The notes beneath the pieces are model-generated. The model had not been told where the DNA came from. It made no database searches and saw only the letters and a list, made by a program, of their open reading frames with translations. From assembly GCF_026162625.1 (NCBI RefSeq), contig NZ_JAOTBD010000005.1, positions 111,400 to 175,399 on the forward strand: a stretch of DNA of 64,000 nucleotides. Direction: 5' to 3'. The translations under genes were made by a program, and so were the position numbers. The DNA comes from Paracoccus beibuensis. GTDB taxonomy: Bacteria > Pseudomonadota > Alphaproteobacteria > Rhodobacterales > Rhodobacteraceae. Within the stretch, counting starts at the first letter, position 1; every line of letters starts with the position of its first letter. Below are positions 46,693 to 55,285 of this stretch, piece by piece.

Positions 46693-49188
46693 ATGCCGCG
46701 CGTCACCCGCGCCCTGCGCCTGACCCGCTGGGGCATGGCGTGGGAACGGGCGGCGCGCGCCTTCTGGCCGCTGGTCACTCTGCTTGCGGTGGGTTTCGCG
46801 GCGCTGGCCCTTGGGGCGGTGTCGGCCGCGCCGGGTGCCGTTCTGCCCTGGCTGGCGGGGCTGTGGCTGCTGGCCGTGGTGATCGCCGCAGGCTGGGGCG
46901 GCTGGCGGTTCCGGCGCGTGCGCCCGTCCGAGGCGCTGGAGCGGCTGGACCGCACGCTGCCGGGGCGACCACTGAGCGCGCTGCGGGACCGGGCGGCCAT
47001 TGGCGGCGAAGGCGCGCTGTGGCAGGCGCACCTGGCGCAGATGCAGGACGCGGCGCTGGCGGCGCGGGCGGTGCGGCCCGACGCGGATCTGGCGCGACGC
47101 GACCCTTATGCGCTGCGGCTGGCCGGCATGGTGGCGCTGGTGATGGCGCTGATCTTCGGCGGCGCGGGCCAGATGGGACAGGGCGTCCGCGCCATCGCGG
47201 CGACGATGACGCCTCCGGGCGCTGGCGTGGCCGTGCCTTCGGGCCCTGCGTGGGAGGGGTGGGCAGAACCCCCAGCCTATACGCGACGGCCGACGATCTA
47301 TCTGAACGCGCTGGCCGATGGCGAGGTGCTGGAACTGCCAAAGGGCAGCGCCGTCAGCTTCCGGCTCTATGGCGGCGACGCCGAGGTGGTGCAGGACATC
47401 GGCTCTCCGACGGGCCGGGATGTCACCGCGCCCGCCTTCACCGCCGAGCAGACGGGCGTGATCGAGGTCGCGGGCCGCCGCTTCGACGTGACGGTGTTGC
47501 CCGACGCCGCGCCGGTGATCCGCGCGGGTGCGGCCCCGACACGCCGGGCCGATGGGCGGATGATCCAGGACTTCAGCGCGGTCGACGATCACGGCGTGGT
47601 CGGGGCCGAGGCCGTGATCGCGCTGGACATGCCGGCCATGGACCGCCGCTTTGGGCTTGCGGTCGAGCCCGAGCCGCGCGAGCAGGTGGAGTTGCCCTTG
47701 CCCCTGCCACGGGGCGCGCGCCAGGAGGTGCAGGGACAACTGGCCGAGGATCTCTCGCGCCATCCATGGGCGAACCTGCCGGTGCGCCTGACGCTGCGGG
47801 CCGAGGACGGGATCGAGCAGGTCGGCCGGTCGGACCCGATGTCGGTGATCCTGCCCGGCCGGCGGTTCTTCGACCCGATGGCCGCCGCGCTGATCGAACT
47901 GCGCCGCGACCTGCTGTGGTCGCGCGAAAATGCGGGCCGCAGCGCCGAGATCCTCCGCGCCGTCACATGGCAGCCAGAAGGGTTCGTCGAGGATGACCTC
48001 TATACGCAGCTGCGCGGCGCGGTCGGCGTGCTGGAAGGCGACGACGTCACCACCGAGGCCCGCGACCGACTGGCCGAGGCGCTGTGGGAGGCGGCGGTCC
48101 AGCTGGAGGATGGCGGCCTTCAGGACGCGCTGGAGCAGATGCGCCAGGCGCAGGAGCGCCTGTCCGAGGCGATCCGCAACGGCGCCAGCCCCGACGAGAT
48201 CCAGCGCCTGATGGCCGAGCTGCGCGAGGCGACCGACGCCTATACCCAGATGCTGGCCGAGCAGAGCGAGGATCAGAACCAGGCCGACAGCCCCGATCGC
48301 GGCCAGCAGGGCCAGCAGATCACCGGCGATCAGATCCAGGAGATGATGGACGCGATCCAGCGCCTGATGAACGAGGGCCGCATGGCCGAAGCCGAGGCCT
48401 TGCTGGAGCAGTTCAACCGGATGATGGAGAACCTGCAGGTCCAGCAGGGACAGGGCGAAGGGCAGGAGGGCGGCCAGGGCAGCCAGCCGATGAACCGCTT
48501 GGCCGACACGCTGCGCGAGCAGCAGCGCCTGTCGGACGAGGCCTTCCGCGACATGCAGCGCCAGTTCGGCCAAAACCAGCGCCAGCAAGGGCAAGACCAG
48601 CGGGGCGAAGGCCAGCAGGGCGACGGACAGGAGGGCCAGAGCCTGGCCGACCGGCAGCGCGCGCTGCGCGACGAGCTTGAGCAGCAGCAGGGGCTGATGC
48701 CGGGGCAGGGCTCGCCCGAGGGGGATGCGGCGCGGCGGCAGTTGGATGAGGCCGGGCGCGCGATGGAGGATGCCGAACGGGCGCTGCGCGAGGGCGATGC
48801 CGGGCAGGCCCTGCAGCGCCAGGCGGACGCGATCCAGTCGATGCGCGAGGGCATGCGCTCTCTGGGCGAGATGATGGCCGACGAGGCCCAGCAGGGGCAG
48901 GAAGGCCAGCAGCCGGGCCAAGGCCAGCAGCCTGGCAACCAGCCGGGCCAGAGCGCGCAGGGCGGCCAAAGCCAGCAGCCCTATCAGGGGCGCCCGATCG
49001 TCGACCCGCTTGGGCGGGAAAGCGGTGGCGGCGGCAACGTGATCACCAATGGCGATCCGCTGGCCGAGGGGCGCGATCCCGCGCAGCGGGCGCGGGATCT
49101 TCTGGACGAGATCCGGCGCCGCAGCGGTCAGCAGGGCCGCCCCGAGGACGAGCGCGACTATCTGGGGCGGCTGCTGGACCGGTTCTAA
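46693..49188 (+). CDS. TIGR02302 family membrane protein with Gln-rich tail
   Basis: An 831-residue protein (DUF4175/TIGR02302 type). The N-terminal part has two to three transmembrane segments (LVTLLAVGFAALALG; VLPWLAGLWLLAVVI; LRLAGMVALVMALI). A beta-rich periplasmic region follows (about 180-400). The second half is alpha-helical and highly repetitive in Gln, Glu, Gly and Arg, with EQMRQAQERLSEAIRNG, QQGQEGQ runs and GNQPGQ repeats. Function is unknown. I use the ATG at 46693 for the start; an in-frame ATG at 46609 would overlap lysA. It lies with lysA in an often conserved group. Confidence 0.8.
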   Translation: MPRVTRALRLTRWGMAWERAARAFWPLVTLLAVGFAALALGAVSAAPGAVLPWLAGLWLLAVVIAAGWGGWRFRRVRPSEALERLDRTLPGRPLSALRDRAAIGGEGALWQAHLAQMQDAALAARAVRPDADLARRDPYALRLAGMVALVMALIFGGAGQMGQGVRAIAATMTPPGAGVAVPSGPAWEGWAEPPAYTRRPTIYLNALADGEVLELPKGSAVSFRLYGGDAEVVQDIGSPTGRDVTAPAFTAEQTGVIEVAGRRFDVTVLPDAAPVIRAGAAPTRRADGRMIQDFSAVDDHGVVGAEAVIALDMPAMDRRFGLAVEPEPREQVELPLPLPRGARQEVQGQLAEDLSRHPWANLPVRLTLRAEDGIEQVGRSDPMSVILPGRRFFDPMAAALIELRRDLLWSRENAGRSAEILRAVTWQPEGFVEDDLYTQLRGAVGVLEGDDVTTEARDRLAEALWEAAVQLEDGGLQDALEQMRQAQERLSEAIRNGASPDEIQRLMAELREATDAYTQMLAEQSEDQNQADSPDRGQQGQQITGDQIQEMMDAIQRLMNEGRMAEAEALLEQFNRMMENLQVQQGQGEGQEGGQGSQPMNRLADTLREQQRLSDEAFRDMQRQFGQNQRQQGQDQRGEGQQGDGQEGQSLADRQRALRDELEQQQGLMPGQGSPEGDAARRQLDEAGRAMEDAERALREGDAGQALQRQADAIQSMREGMRSLGEMMADEAQQGQEGQQPGQGQQPGNQPGQSAQGGQSQQPYQGRPIVDPLGRESGGGGNVITNGDPLAEGRDPAQRARDLLDEIRRRSGQQGRPEDERDYLGRLLDRF

Positions 49189-49191
49189 GGC

Positions 49192-49914
49192 TCAGCCGCG
49201 CAGGCGTGCGGCCTGGCTGTCCAGCCACAGCCGGATGCGGTCCATGCCTTCGCGCAGGTCGGCCAGGCGCTCGCCGATGGCACCCTGCCCGTCAAGCTGG
49301 GGCGCCAGAAGATAGATCGCGAGGCAGGCAACCGCCAGCATGACCATCAGCCCGAAGCCCAGGGCATAGCGCCCCGGGCGTCGGCCGATCGATTCGCGGG
49401 ACATGGTGCCGGGCTGGTGCGGCCTGGGCGCAGGTCGGGACACTGGCTGGTGCCGGAGCACCACGGGCGAGGCGTTGGCGGCCGGCGTCAACGGCACCTG
49501 CGGCTGCGGGTTGGCCGTCACCGCGCGGGTGGCGCCGGCCGGGACCACCACCGTCGTCGCGGGCCAGTCGGGTTCGGGCTGCGAAACCGCTGCGGGCTGG
49601 GGCATGGATTCCTCTCCGGCGCGCAGGCGGCGTTCGTGTTCGACCTCTTCGCGCAGGATATCCAGCACTTCCGGGGCCAGACGGCGGCTGGCGGGCGGGA
49701 TGGCCGGCTGGGGGACGGCTGGCTGCGGGTCGGGGGCCTTCCCGGCCAGCGTATAGGACGTCAGGTTCAGCGGCTCGGCCACGTCGGCGCGCTTCGCCTG
49801 CCACACAAGGCCGCAGCGGCTGCATTCGACCTCTCGGCCTGCGGGGGGAAGGGCGGCGAAGGGCAGAACGTATTCGGCCTTGCAGCCCGGACAGATCAAG
49901 TTGATTTCAGCCAT
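49192..49914 (-). CDS. zinc-ribbon (MJ0042-type) membrane protein
   Basis: A 240-residue protein that starts with a zinc ribbon (ICPGC, Cys 8 and 11; ECSRCG, Cys 31 and 34) of the MJ0042 type. A Pro/Ala-rich linker (about 50-165) follows, then one transmembrane helix (about residues 187-207, GLMVMLAVACLAIYLLAP) and a short charged tail. Such proteins are found next to ftsEX in Alphaproteobacteria; a role in division or transport is not shown. The start at 49914 lies 111 bp from the divergent ftsE. The gene is convergent with TIGR02302, 3 bp apart. Confidence 0.8.
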   Translation of the reverse strand: MAEINLICPGCKAEYVLPFAALPPAGREVECSRCGLVWQAKRADVAEPLNLTSYTLAGKAPDPQPAVPQPAIPPASRRLAPEVLDILREEVEHERRLRAGEESMPQPAAVSQPEPDWPATTVVVPAGATRAVTANPQPQVPLTPAANASPVVLRHQPVSRPAPRPHQPGTMSRESIGRRPGRYALGFGLMVMLAVACLAIYLLAPQLDGQGAIGERLADLREGMDRIRLWLDSQAARLRG

Positions 49915-50025
49915 GCCACCCTCGTAATCGCCTTGTGGCTGTTCTATCAAGCGCAGGTCCGGCTTCCAAGTCGCGCCGGGCGCGAGGTCCGCGCCAGACG
50001 GGCCGTAACGGAAATGAGGTGGCGC

Positions 50026-50700
50026 TTGATCGAGATGCGGGATGTCGGTTTCGGCTATCACGGCGGGGCCGAGCTGTTGTCGGGCATGACGCTGAGCCTG
50101 CAACCGGGCATGTTCCACTTCCTGACGGGGCCGTCGGGATCGGGCAAGACCACGCTGTTGCGGCTGTGCTACGCCGATCTTCTGCCCACCGCGGGCCGGA
50201 TGACCGCCTTCGGCCACGAGCTTCGGGATCTTTCGCGCGACGACATTGCGGACCTGCGCCGCCAGGTCGGCGTGGTGCACCAGGACCCGCAGTTTTTGGA
50301 ACACCTGGCGGTTGCGGAAAACGTCGCGCTGCCGCTGACCGTTGCCGGAGAGCCGGTGGACATGGAGGCGCTGCGCGACCTTCTGGGCTGGGTGCAGCTG
50401 GCGCCGCAGGCTCGGGCGCTGCCGCCGTCGCTTTCGGGCGGAGAACGCCAGCGGGCGGCCCTGGCGCGCGCCGTGATCCTGTCGCCCGACCTGGTGCTGG
50501 CGGACGAACCGACCGGCAACCTGGACTGGGAGATGTCGATGCGGCTGATGCAGCTGCTGATCGAGCTGAACAAGTCGGGCAAGACGGTGCTGGTCGCGAC
50601 CCATGACCTGAACCTGATCCGCGCCACCAAGGCGCAGGTCACGGCGCGGGTGCTGCGGATCTCGGGCGGCAGTCTGCATCTGGCAGGGGCGGATCTGTGA
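50026..50700 (+). CDS. ftsE: cell division ATP-binding protein FtsE
   Basis: A 224-residue ABC ATPase that with FtsX drives peptidoglycan hydrolase activation at the septum. Walker A is GPSGSGKTTLLRL (about residue 35), the signature is PSLSGGERQRAALARA (about 135), Walker B is LVLADEPTGNLDW. I choose the TTG at 50026, since the product then starts MIEMRDVGFGY like other FtsE proteins and has GAGGTGG a few bases upstream; an ATG at 50014 is the alternative. It overlaps ftsX by one base. Confidence 0.92.
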   Translation: MIEMRDVGFGYHGGAELLSGMTLSLQPGMFHFLTGPSGSGKTTLLRLCYADLLPTAGRMTAFGHELRDLSRDDIADLRRQVGVVHQDPQFLEHLAVAENVALPLTVAGEPVDMEALRDLLGWVQLAPQARALPPSLSGGERQRAALARAVILSPDLVLADEPTGNLDWEMSMRLMQLLIELNKSGKTVLVATHDLNLIRATKAQVTARVLRISGGSLHLAGADL

Positions 50701-51626
50701 TGCGGCGGGATCTTCGGGGACTGAACCTGGTGGCCCTGTGGCGCGGCCTGATCGGCGGCGACGGCGGCAAGGGCGACCGGATCGTACCGCCGACCGGCTT
50801 CACGGCGCAGCTGACGCTGTTCTCGGCCGGGGCGATGGCCTTCCTGGCGGTCTTTGCGCTGGCCCTGGCGCTGGCGACGGGGCGGCTGGCCGACCGTTGG
50901 TCCGACGCCCTGGCGGGCAGCGTGACCGTCCGCGTCAGCGCCCCCGTGACCGAGCAGGAGGCGCAGGTGCAGACGGCGCTGTCGATCCTCCAGACGACGC
51001 CCGGCGCCGGAGAGCCGCGCCTGCTGCCGCCGGAGGAGATGGCCCAGCTGCTGGAACCCTGGTTCGGGCCCGACATGCCGGTCGATGCCCTGCCGGTGCC
51101 GGCGCTGATCGACGTGCCGGTCACGGGCGACGACTTCGACGCCGAGGGCCTGCGCCTGCGGCTGGAGGCCGAGGCCCCGGGCGCGGTGCTTGACGACCAT
51201 ACCGAATGGCGCCGGCCCCTTGTCTCGGCCGCGAACCGGCTGCGGATGCTGGGCATCGTGTCGCTGGTGCTGATCGCGGCCGCCTCGGCCGCGATGATAA
51301 CGCTGGCGGCCAAGGCGGCGCTGGCGGCCAACGGGCAGGTGATCCGCGTGATGCGTCTGATCGGGGCGCGGGACCTGACCATCGCCAACGCCTTCGTGCG
51401 CCGCTTCACCCGCCGCGCGGCGGTCGGATCGGCTGCGGGAACGGTCCTGGGGATGCTGGCTGTCGCGATCCTGCCGGACGCCAGCGCGGCAGGCGGCTTC
51501 CTGACCGGCCTGGGGTTTCAGGGTTGGGGCTGGCTGATGCCGCTGTCGATCCCGCTGATCGCCGCCGCCGTCGGCTTCTTCGCAACCCGTTGGGCGGCGC
51601 TGAAGATGCTGGGGGCTGTCCGATGA
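50700..51626 (+). CDS. ftsX: cell division protein FtsX
   Basis: A 308-residue membrane partner of FtsE. Four transmembrane segments are visible: one near residue 40 (LFSAGAMAFLAVFALALALA), then a periplasmic domain of about 100 residues, and three near the C-terminus (LGIVSLVLIAAASAAMI; AGTVLGMLAVAILP; MPLSIPLIAAAVGFF). The periplasmic loop would contact amidase activators. The start is the ATG at 50700 or the GTG 3 bases earlier. It is linked to plsC by a 4-bp overlap. Confidence 0.92.
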   Translation: MRRDLRGLNLVALWRGLIGGDGGKGDRIVPPTGFTAQLTLFSAGAMAFLAVFALALALATGRLADRWSDALAGSVTVRVSAPVTEQEAQVQTALSILQTTPGAGEPRLLPPEEMAQLLEPWFGPDMPVDALPVPALIDVPVTGDDFDAEGLRLRLEAEAPGAVLDDHTEWRRPLVSAANRLRMLGIVSLVLIAAASAAMITLAAKAALAANGQVIRVMRLIGARDLTIANAFVRRFTRRAAVGSAAGTVLGMLAVAILPDASAAGGFLTGLGFQGWGWLMPLSIPLIAAAVGFFATRWAALKMLGAVR

Positions 51627-52438
51627 ACCGCGACCGCGCCAAGCCCGGTCCGCTGACGGCGTGGCAATATGTGCAGAACGTCCTCTTCTATGTCCATGTC
51701 GCGCTGGCGACCACCGTCATCGGGCTGGCCGGCCTGCCGGCGCTGCGGCGGGGTCGGGCGGGGGCCAATTCCGTGGCCACCCGCTGGATCGCCTACATGG
51801 TCTGGGCGGCACGGCTGCACCTGGGCCTGACCTGCGAGATCAGGGGCACGCCGCCCACCGACGACTGCATCGTCGCCGCCAAGCACCAAAGCTTCTGGGA
51901 TATCCTGATCATCGCCCATGCCGTCCCCCGCCGCGCCTTCATCATGAAGCGAGAGGTGATGGGCGTGCCGGTCATGGGCTGGTACGCCTGGAAGACCGGC
52001 TGCATTCCCATCGACCGTACGCGGGGGCGGGACGCGATGGCCGCCATCTCTCACCAGATCAACCAGCGCATGTCGGGCGAGGGGTTGGGCCAGCTGATCA
52101 TCTATCCCGAAGGAACGCGCACGCTGCCGGGGCAGCGCAAGTCATACAAGCAGGGCGTGGCGACGATCCGGCTGGGGACCGGGCTGCCGGTCGTGCCGGT
52201 GGCGGTCAACACGGGCATGTTCTGGCCGCGCAGCGGATGGGGCATCCGTCCCGGCCGCGCCGTGGTCGAGTTCCTGCCCACCATCGGCCCGCAGATCCCG
52301 GCGGAGGGCTTCCTGCCGCGACTGGCAGCCGAGATCGAGACCCATTCCGACCGCCTGATGGCCGAGGCCGGGCTGGACATCCCGGTCCGGGCGGCGGATC
52401 TTGCGCCGCCCGAGATGGTAGATCACCGCAGCTCGTAA
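51623..52438 (+). CDS. plsC: 1-acyl-sn-glycerol-3-phosphate acyltransferase
   Basis: A 271-residue inner-membrane acyltransferase that makes phosphatidic acid. The HX4D box is in VAAKHQSFWDILI (about residue 92), the second motif GCIPIDRTRGRDAM, and the third YPEGTRTLPGQRKSYKQG; these are the PlsC signatures. One or two N-terminal membrane helices (VQNVLFYVHVALATTVIGLAGL) anchor it. It begins in the ftsX stop (ATGA). It ends 16 bp inside the convergent DUF1127 gene. Confidence 0.92.
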   Translation: MNRDRAKPGPLTAWQYVQNVLFYVHVALATTVIGLAGLPALRRGRAGANSVATRWIAYMVWAARLHLGLTCEIRGTPPTDDCIVAAKHQSFWDILIIAHAVPRRAFIMKREVMGVPVMGWYAWKTGCIPIDRTRGRDAMAAISHQINQRMSGEGLGQLIIYPEGTRTLPGQRKSYKQGVATIRLGTGLPVVPVAVNTGMFWPRSGWGIRPGRAVVEFLPTIGPQIPAEGFLPRLAAEIETHSDRLMAEAGLDIPVRAADLAPPEMVDHRSS

Positions 52439-52653
52439 TGGCGCGGGACATGCGGCTCCACCGGCGGCAGGCCGATGTCGCGCCGCATGTGCGGGGACAG
52501 GTGGTAAGGGTCCGGCGGCCGGGGCCGCCTGCGCCGTGGCAGCAGCAGCGCCCGGACAAGGGCCCATAGGACCGCCGTCGCGCCATGACGGCGGATCAGG
52601 CGGTGCAGGGTGGGGTGCAGGCTGTTGGCCTGCGGATGCAGTTCGGCAATCAT
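52423..52653 (-). CDS. DUF1127-like small protein
   Basis: A 76-residue basic protein. The C-terminal end HLSPHMRRDIGLPP is the DUF1127 signature (LSDxxLxDIGL), preceded by an arginine/proline-rich stretch (LLPRRRRPRPPDPY) and a helix (TLHRLIRRHGATAVLWALVRAL). Small DUF1127 proteins in Rhodobacter act in RNA metabolism and stress response (CcaF1 is known). The start at 52653 has GGAGAG 6 bases upstream. Its stop overlaps the end of plsC by 16 bp. Confidence 0.7.
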   Translation of the reverse strand: MIAELHPQANSLHPTLHRLIRRHGATAVLWALVRALLLPRRRRPRPPDPYHLSPHMRRDIGLPPVEPHVPRHYELR

Positions 52654-52790
52654 CGTTGCTCTCCGGCTGACCTCCATGGCGGGATCATGTGCGGTCGGTT
52701 GGGTCGGTCTTGGAAAATGACGACATGCGGACGGGCCGCGCGAACGCGGTCGGTCGGGATCAGGTCGTCGGTGGGGGCCCGTTCAGGCGG

Positions 52791-52856
52791 TCAGCGGCGA
52801 TCCATTCGTCGCTGCATGCCAGCCATCGTGGCGAAGGTGGTGTCCGATATGTTCAT
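52791..52856 (-). CDS. 21-residue ORF with strong Shine-Dalgarno
   Basis: An ATG at 52856 opens 21 codons with product MNISDTTFATMAGMQRRMDRR and a TGA at 52791-52793. The upstream sequence AAGGAGGGG is a near-perfect ribosome site 5 bases from the ATG, far better than most genes here. It lies 137 bp upstream of the DUF1127 start on the same strand. It may be a leader peptide or a small protein; neither is proved. Chance is not excluded for so short a frame. Confidence 0.45.
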   Translation of the reverse strand: MNISDTTFATMAGMQRRMDRR

Positions 52857-52938
52857 GCGGCCCCTCCTTCCTGCTGATGGTTGCGGGCAGGGTGGAGGCT
52901 GCCCGGCGTCTGCAGTTCGCGCAAGCGCGCAAACATGG

Positions 52939-52964
52939 ACAGCCGCCCGTTTCGGGGCGGCTGT
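52939..52964 (-). terminator. stem-loop after accA
   Basis: A 10-bp perfect stem (ACAGCCGCCC at 52939-52948, GGGCGGCTGT at 52955-52964, loop of 6) begins 24 bases after the accA stop. On the minus strand it is followed by CCATGTTTG, which gives only a weak U-run. It could end accA transcription. Confidence 0.55.
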
Positions 52965-52988
52965 GGCAGGGCGGTCACAGTGTCGTGT

Positions 52989-53951
52989 TCAGGCGGCCAG
53001 CGACTTGGACCCCATCGCCAGGAACTTGGCGCGTCGGTCCCTGGTCAGTTCTGCCGGCGATTTTCCGTCCAAATCGGCCAGCATCGCGGCGATTTCCTGC
53101 CCGACCGAGGCGATGGTATCCGCCGGCGCCCGCTGCGCACCGCCGAGCGGCTCGGCGATGATGCGGTCGATCACGCCAAGCTTCTTCAGGTCCTGCGCAG
53201 TCAGGCGCAGCGCCTCGGCGGCCTCGCGCATCTTCTCGGCGTCCTTCCACAGGATCGAGGCGCAGCCCTCGGGCGAGATGACCGAATAGATCGAATGTTC
53301 CAGCATGGCGATGCGGTTGGCGGTCGCGAAGGCCACGGCACCGCCCGATCCGCCTTCGCCGATGATGACGCTGACCAGCGGCACGCCGATCTCCAGCGAC
53401 TTCATGGTGCAGCGGGCGATGGCCTCGCTCTGCCCACGCTCCTCGGCTCCCTTGCCGGGATAGGCGCCAGGCGTGTCGACCAGCGTGATCACCGGCAGCT
53501 TGAAGCGGTGCGCCATGTCCATCAGGCGGATCGCCTTGCGATACCCCTCGGGGCGCGCCATGCCGAAGTTGTGGTGGATGCGCGAGCGGGTGTCGTTACC
53601 CTTCTCGTGGCCGATCACGACGCAGGCCGCGTCGTTGAACCGCGCCAGCCCGCCCATGACCGCATGGTCGTCGCCAAAGGCGCGGTCGCCGGCCAGGGGC
53701 GTGTATTCGCTGAACAGCGCCTGGATATAATCGCGGCAATGCGGGCGGTCGGCATGGCGCGCGACCTGCGTCTTGCGCCAGGGGTCCAGCGACTTGTAGA
53801 GGTCGCGCAACAGGTCCCCGGCCTTCTTGTCCAGCGCCGCGGCCTCTTTCTCGACATCGACGGCCCCCTCGCCCTTGCGGGCCATGGCGCGAAGTTCCTC
53901 GGCCTTGCCCTCGATATCGGCGAGCGGTTTTTCGAAATCCAGATAGACCAT
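52989..53951 (-). CDS. accA: acetyl-CoA carboxylase carboxyltransferase subunit alpha
   Basis: A 320-residue subunit which with AccD transfers CO2 from carboxybiotin to acetyl-CoA, giving malonyl-CoA for fatty acids. [20 protein letters not shown] opens the protein; crotonase-like core motifs [16 protein letters not shown] (about residue 130), [24 protein letters not shown] (about 160), [14 protein letters not shown] and [15 protein letters not shown] are family signatures. The start at 53951 is preferred over an in-frame ATG 12 codons earlier. It lies 72 bp downstream of the aminotransferase gene. Confidence 0.96.
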   Translation of the reverse strand: MVYLDFEKPLADIEGKAEELRAMARKGEGAVDVEKEAAALDKKAGDLLRDLYKSLDPWRKTQVARHADRPHCRDYIQALFSEYTPLAGDRAFGDDHAVMGGLARFNDAACVVIGHEKGNDTRSRIHHNFGMARPEGYRKAIRLMDMAHRFKLPVITLVDTPGAYPGKGAEERGQSEAIARCTMKSLEIGVPLVSVIIGEGGSGGAVAFATANRIAMLEHSIYSVISPEGCASILWKDAEKMREAAEALRLTAQDLKKLGVIDRIIAEPLGGAQRAPADTIASVGQEIAAMLADLDGKSPAELTRDRRAKFLAMGSKSLAA

Positions 53952-54023
53952 GCGTGCTGCCCTCGGCGCGTTCGGGTTCGGCCCCATATAGGCGCCTCGC
54001 CCGAACAGTGCAACGCAGGCTGC

Positions 54024-55208
54024 TTATTGCAGGTCCGCGAAGGCCTTCTGCAGGCGGCGCACCGCTTCGATCACGCGGGCGCGGGGCGTGGCCAGGTTGA
54101 AGCGCACGAACCGGTCGCCCCCGGTCCCGAAGGTCGCGCCGTGATTGGCGGCGATCTGCGCCGTGCCCTCGACTCGCGCGGTGAATTCGGCGGGCGTCAT
54201 GCCGGTGCCGGAAAAGTCCACCCAGGACAGGTAGGTCGCCTGCAGCGGCATGGACCGCAGGCCGGGAATCGCGTTGACACCGTCATCGAAGATGCGGCGG
54301 TTGCCGTCCAGATAGTCGACCAGCGCATCGACCCAGGCCGCGCCCTCGGGCGAATAGGCGGCGGCGACCATGTCCATCCCCAGCATCGCCGGAGAGATCC
54401 CGGCCGCCATCAGCGCCGCCTTGAACCGCGCCCGCAGGTCGGGGTCCGCGATGATCGCGTTGCCGATATGGGCGCCCGCGATGTTGAAGGTCTTGGTCGC
54501 GGCCGTCAGCGTCACCAGCCGGTCGGCGATGTCCGGCGCGACGGTCGCGATCATCCGGTGGCGCGGGCTGTCAGGCATCACCAGATCGCAATGGATGTCG
54601 TCGGAGATCAGGATCAGGTCATGGCGGCGGCAGAAGTCGGCCACCTGCGACAGTTCCTCGAAAGTCCAGACGCGGCCTCCCGGGTTGTGCGGCGAACAAA
54701 GGATCAGCAGGCGCTCCTGGCCCTTCAGCATCCCCTCCCAGCTGTCCCAGTCCATGTGATAGATGCCTTCCCGCTGTGCCAGCGGCAGTTCGACCAGGTC
54801 GCGGCGACCGGCGCGGATCACGCGACCGAAAGCGTGATAGACCGGGCTCATGACGATAACGCCATCACCCGGTGCGGTGAAGGCGTTCAGCGCCATCGCG
54901 ACGCCGTTCACCAGACCCGAGCAGGTCAGGACCCAGTCGGGCTGGACCTGCCAGCCATGACGATTTTCCATCCACCAGCAGATCGCATCCAGATACGGGC
55001 GGTTCGCACCGGGATAGCCATAGACGCCATGCGCCACGGCCGCCTCGACCGCGCGCTGCACGGACTGGGGCGGGCGGAAGTCCATGTCGGCCACCCACAT
55101 CGCCAGACCGTTGTCGGGGTCCACGCCATAGGCCGACTGCATGTCGTCCCATTTGCTGCACCGGGTGCCGCGGCGGTCGATGATCTGGTCGAAATCGGGA
55201 TCGGGCAT
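54024..55208 (-). CDS. MalY/PatB-type aminotransferase (C-S beta-lyase)
   Basis: A 394-residue fold I PLP enzyme. The opening DFDQIIDRRGTRCSKWDDM, and MWVADMDFRPP, GVYGYPG, are typical of the MalY/PatB group that cleaves cystathionine or other C-S bonds. The PLP Lys is in TAATKTFNIAG (about residue 236), LLILCSPHNPGGRVW (about 172) binds substrate carboxylate, and the final Arg is in FVRFNLATPRARV. It may give homocysteine for methionine synthesis. The start at 55208 has AGGAGG 4 bases upstream. It is divergent from def. Confidence 0.88.
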   Translation of the reverse strand: MPDPDFDQIIDRRGTRCSKWDDMQSAYGVDPDNGLAMWVADMDFRPPQSVQRAVEAAVAHGVYGYPGANRPYLDAICWWMENRHGWQVQPDWVLTCSGLVNGVAMALNAFTAPGDGVIVMSPVYHAFGRVIRAGRRDLVELPLAQREGIYHMDWDSWEGMLKGQERLLILCSPHNPGGRVWTFEELSQVADFCRRHDLILISDDIHCDLVMPDSPRHRMIATVAPDIADRLVTLTAATKTFNIAGAHIGNAIIADPDLRARFKAALMAAGISPAMLGMDMVAAAYSPEGAAWVDALVDYLDGNRRIFDDGVNAIPGLRSMPLQATYLSWVDFSGTGMTPAEFTARVEGTAQIAANHGATFGTGGDRFVRFNLATPRARVIEAVRRLQKAFADLQ

Positions 55209-55285
55209 GGGACCTCCTGCAGGTTGCGCCACGCCTGCATACGCTGGTTGTTGCTTATGGTGAAGCCATGCCCTAAATCGCGGGC

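Larger units (their letters stand above)
52654..52988. other. spacer between DUF1127 gene and accA
   Basis: A 335-bp stretch holding the 5' region of the DUF1127 gene, a 21-codon ORF with a strong ribosome site on the minus strand, and a stem-loop near accA (listed separately). No longer gene can be supported. The region should hold a promoter for the leftward transcript. Confidence 0.4.

Noticed and set aside
46543..48969. 808-residue minus-strand frame opposite TIGR02302
   Set aside because: Leu/Ala-rich mirror of Gln/Glu-rich repeats on the plus strand; the plus frame has membrane segments and family features.
48420..49000. Repeats that could be read as a tandem array or CRISPR-like
   Set aside because: The repeats are codons for Gln/Gly-rich protein sequence, irregular in length, and lack spacer structure.
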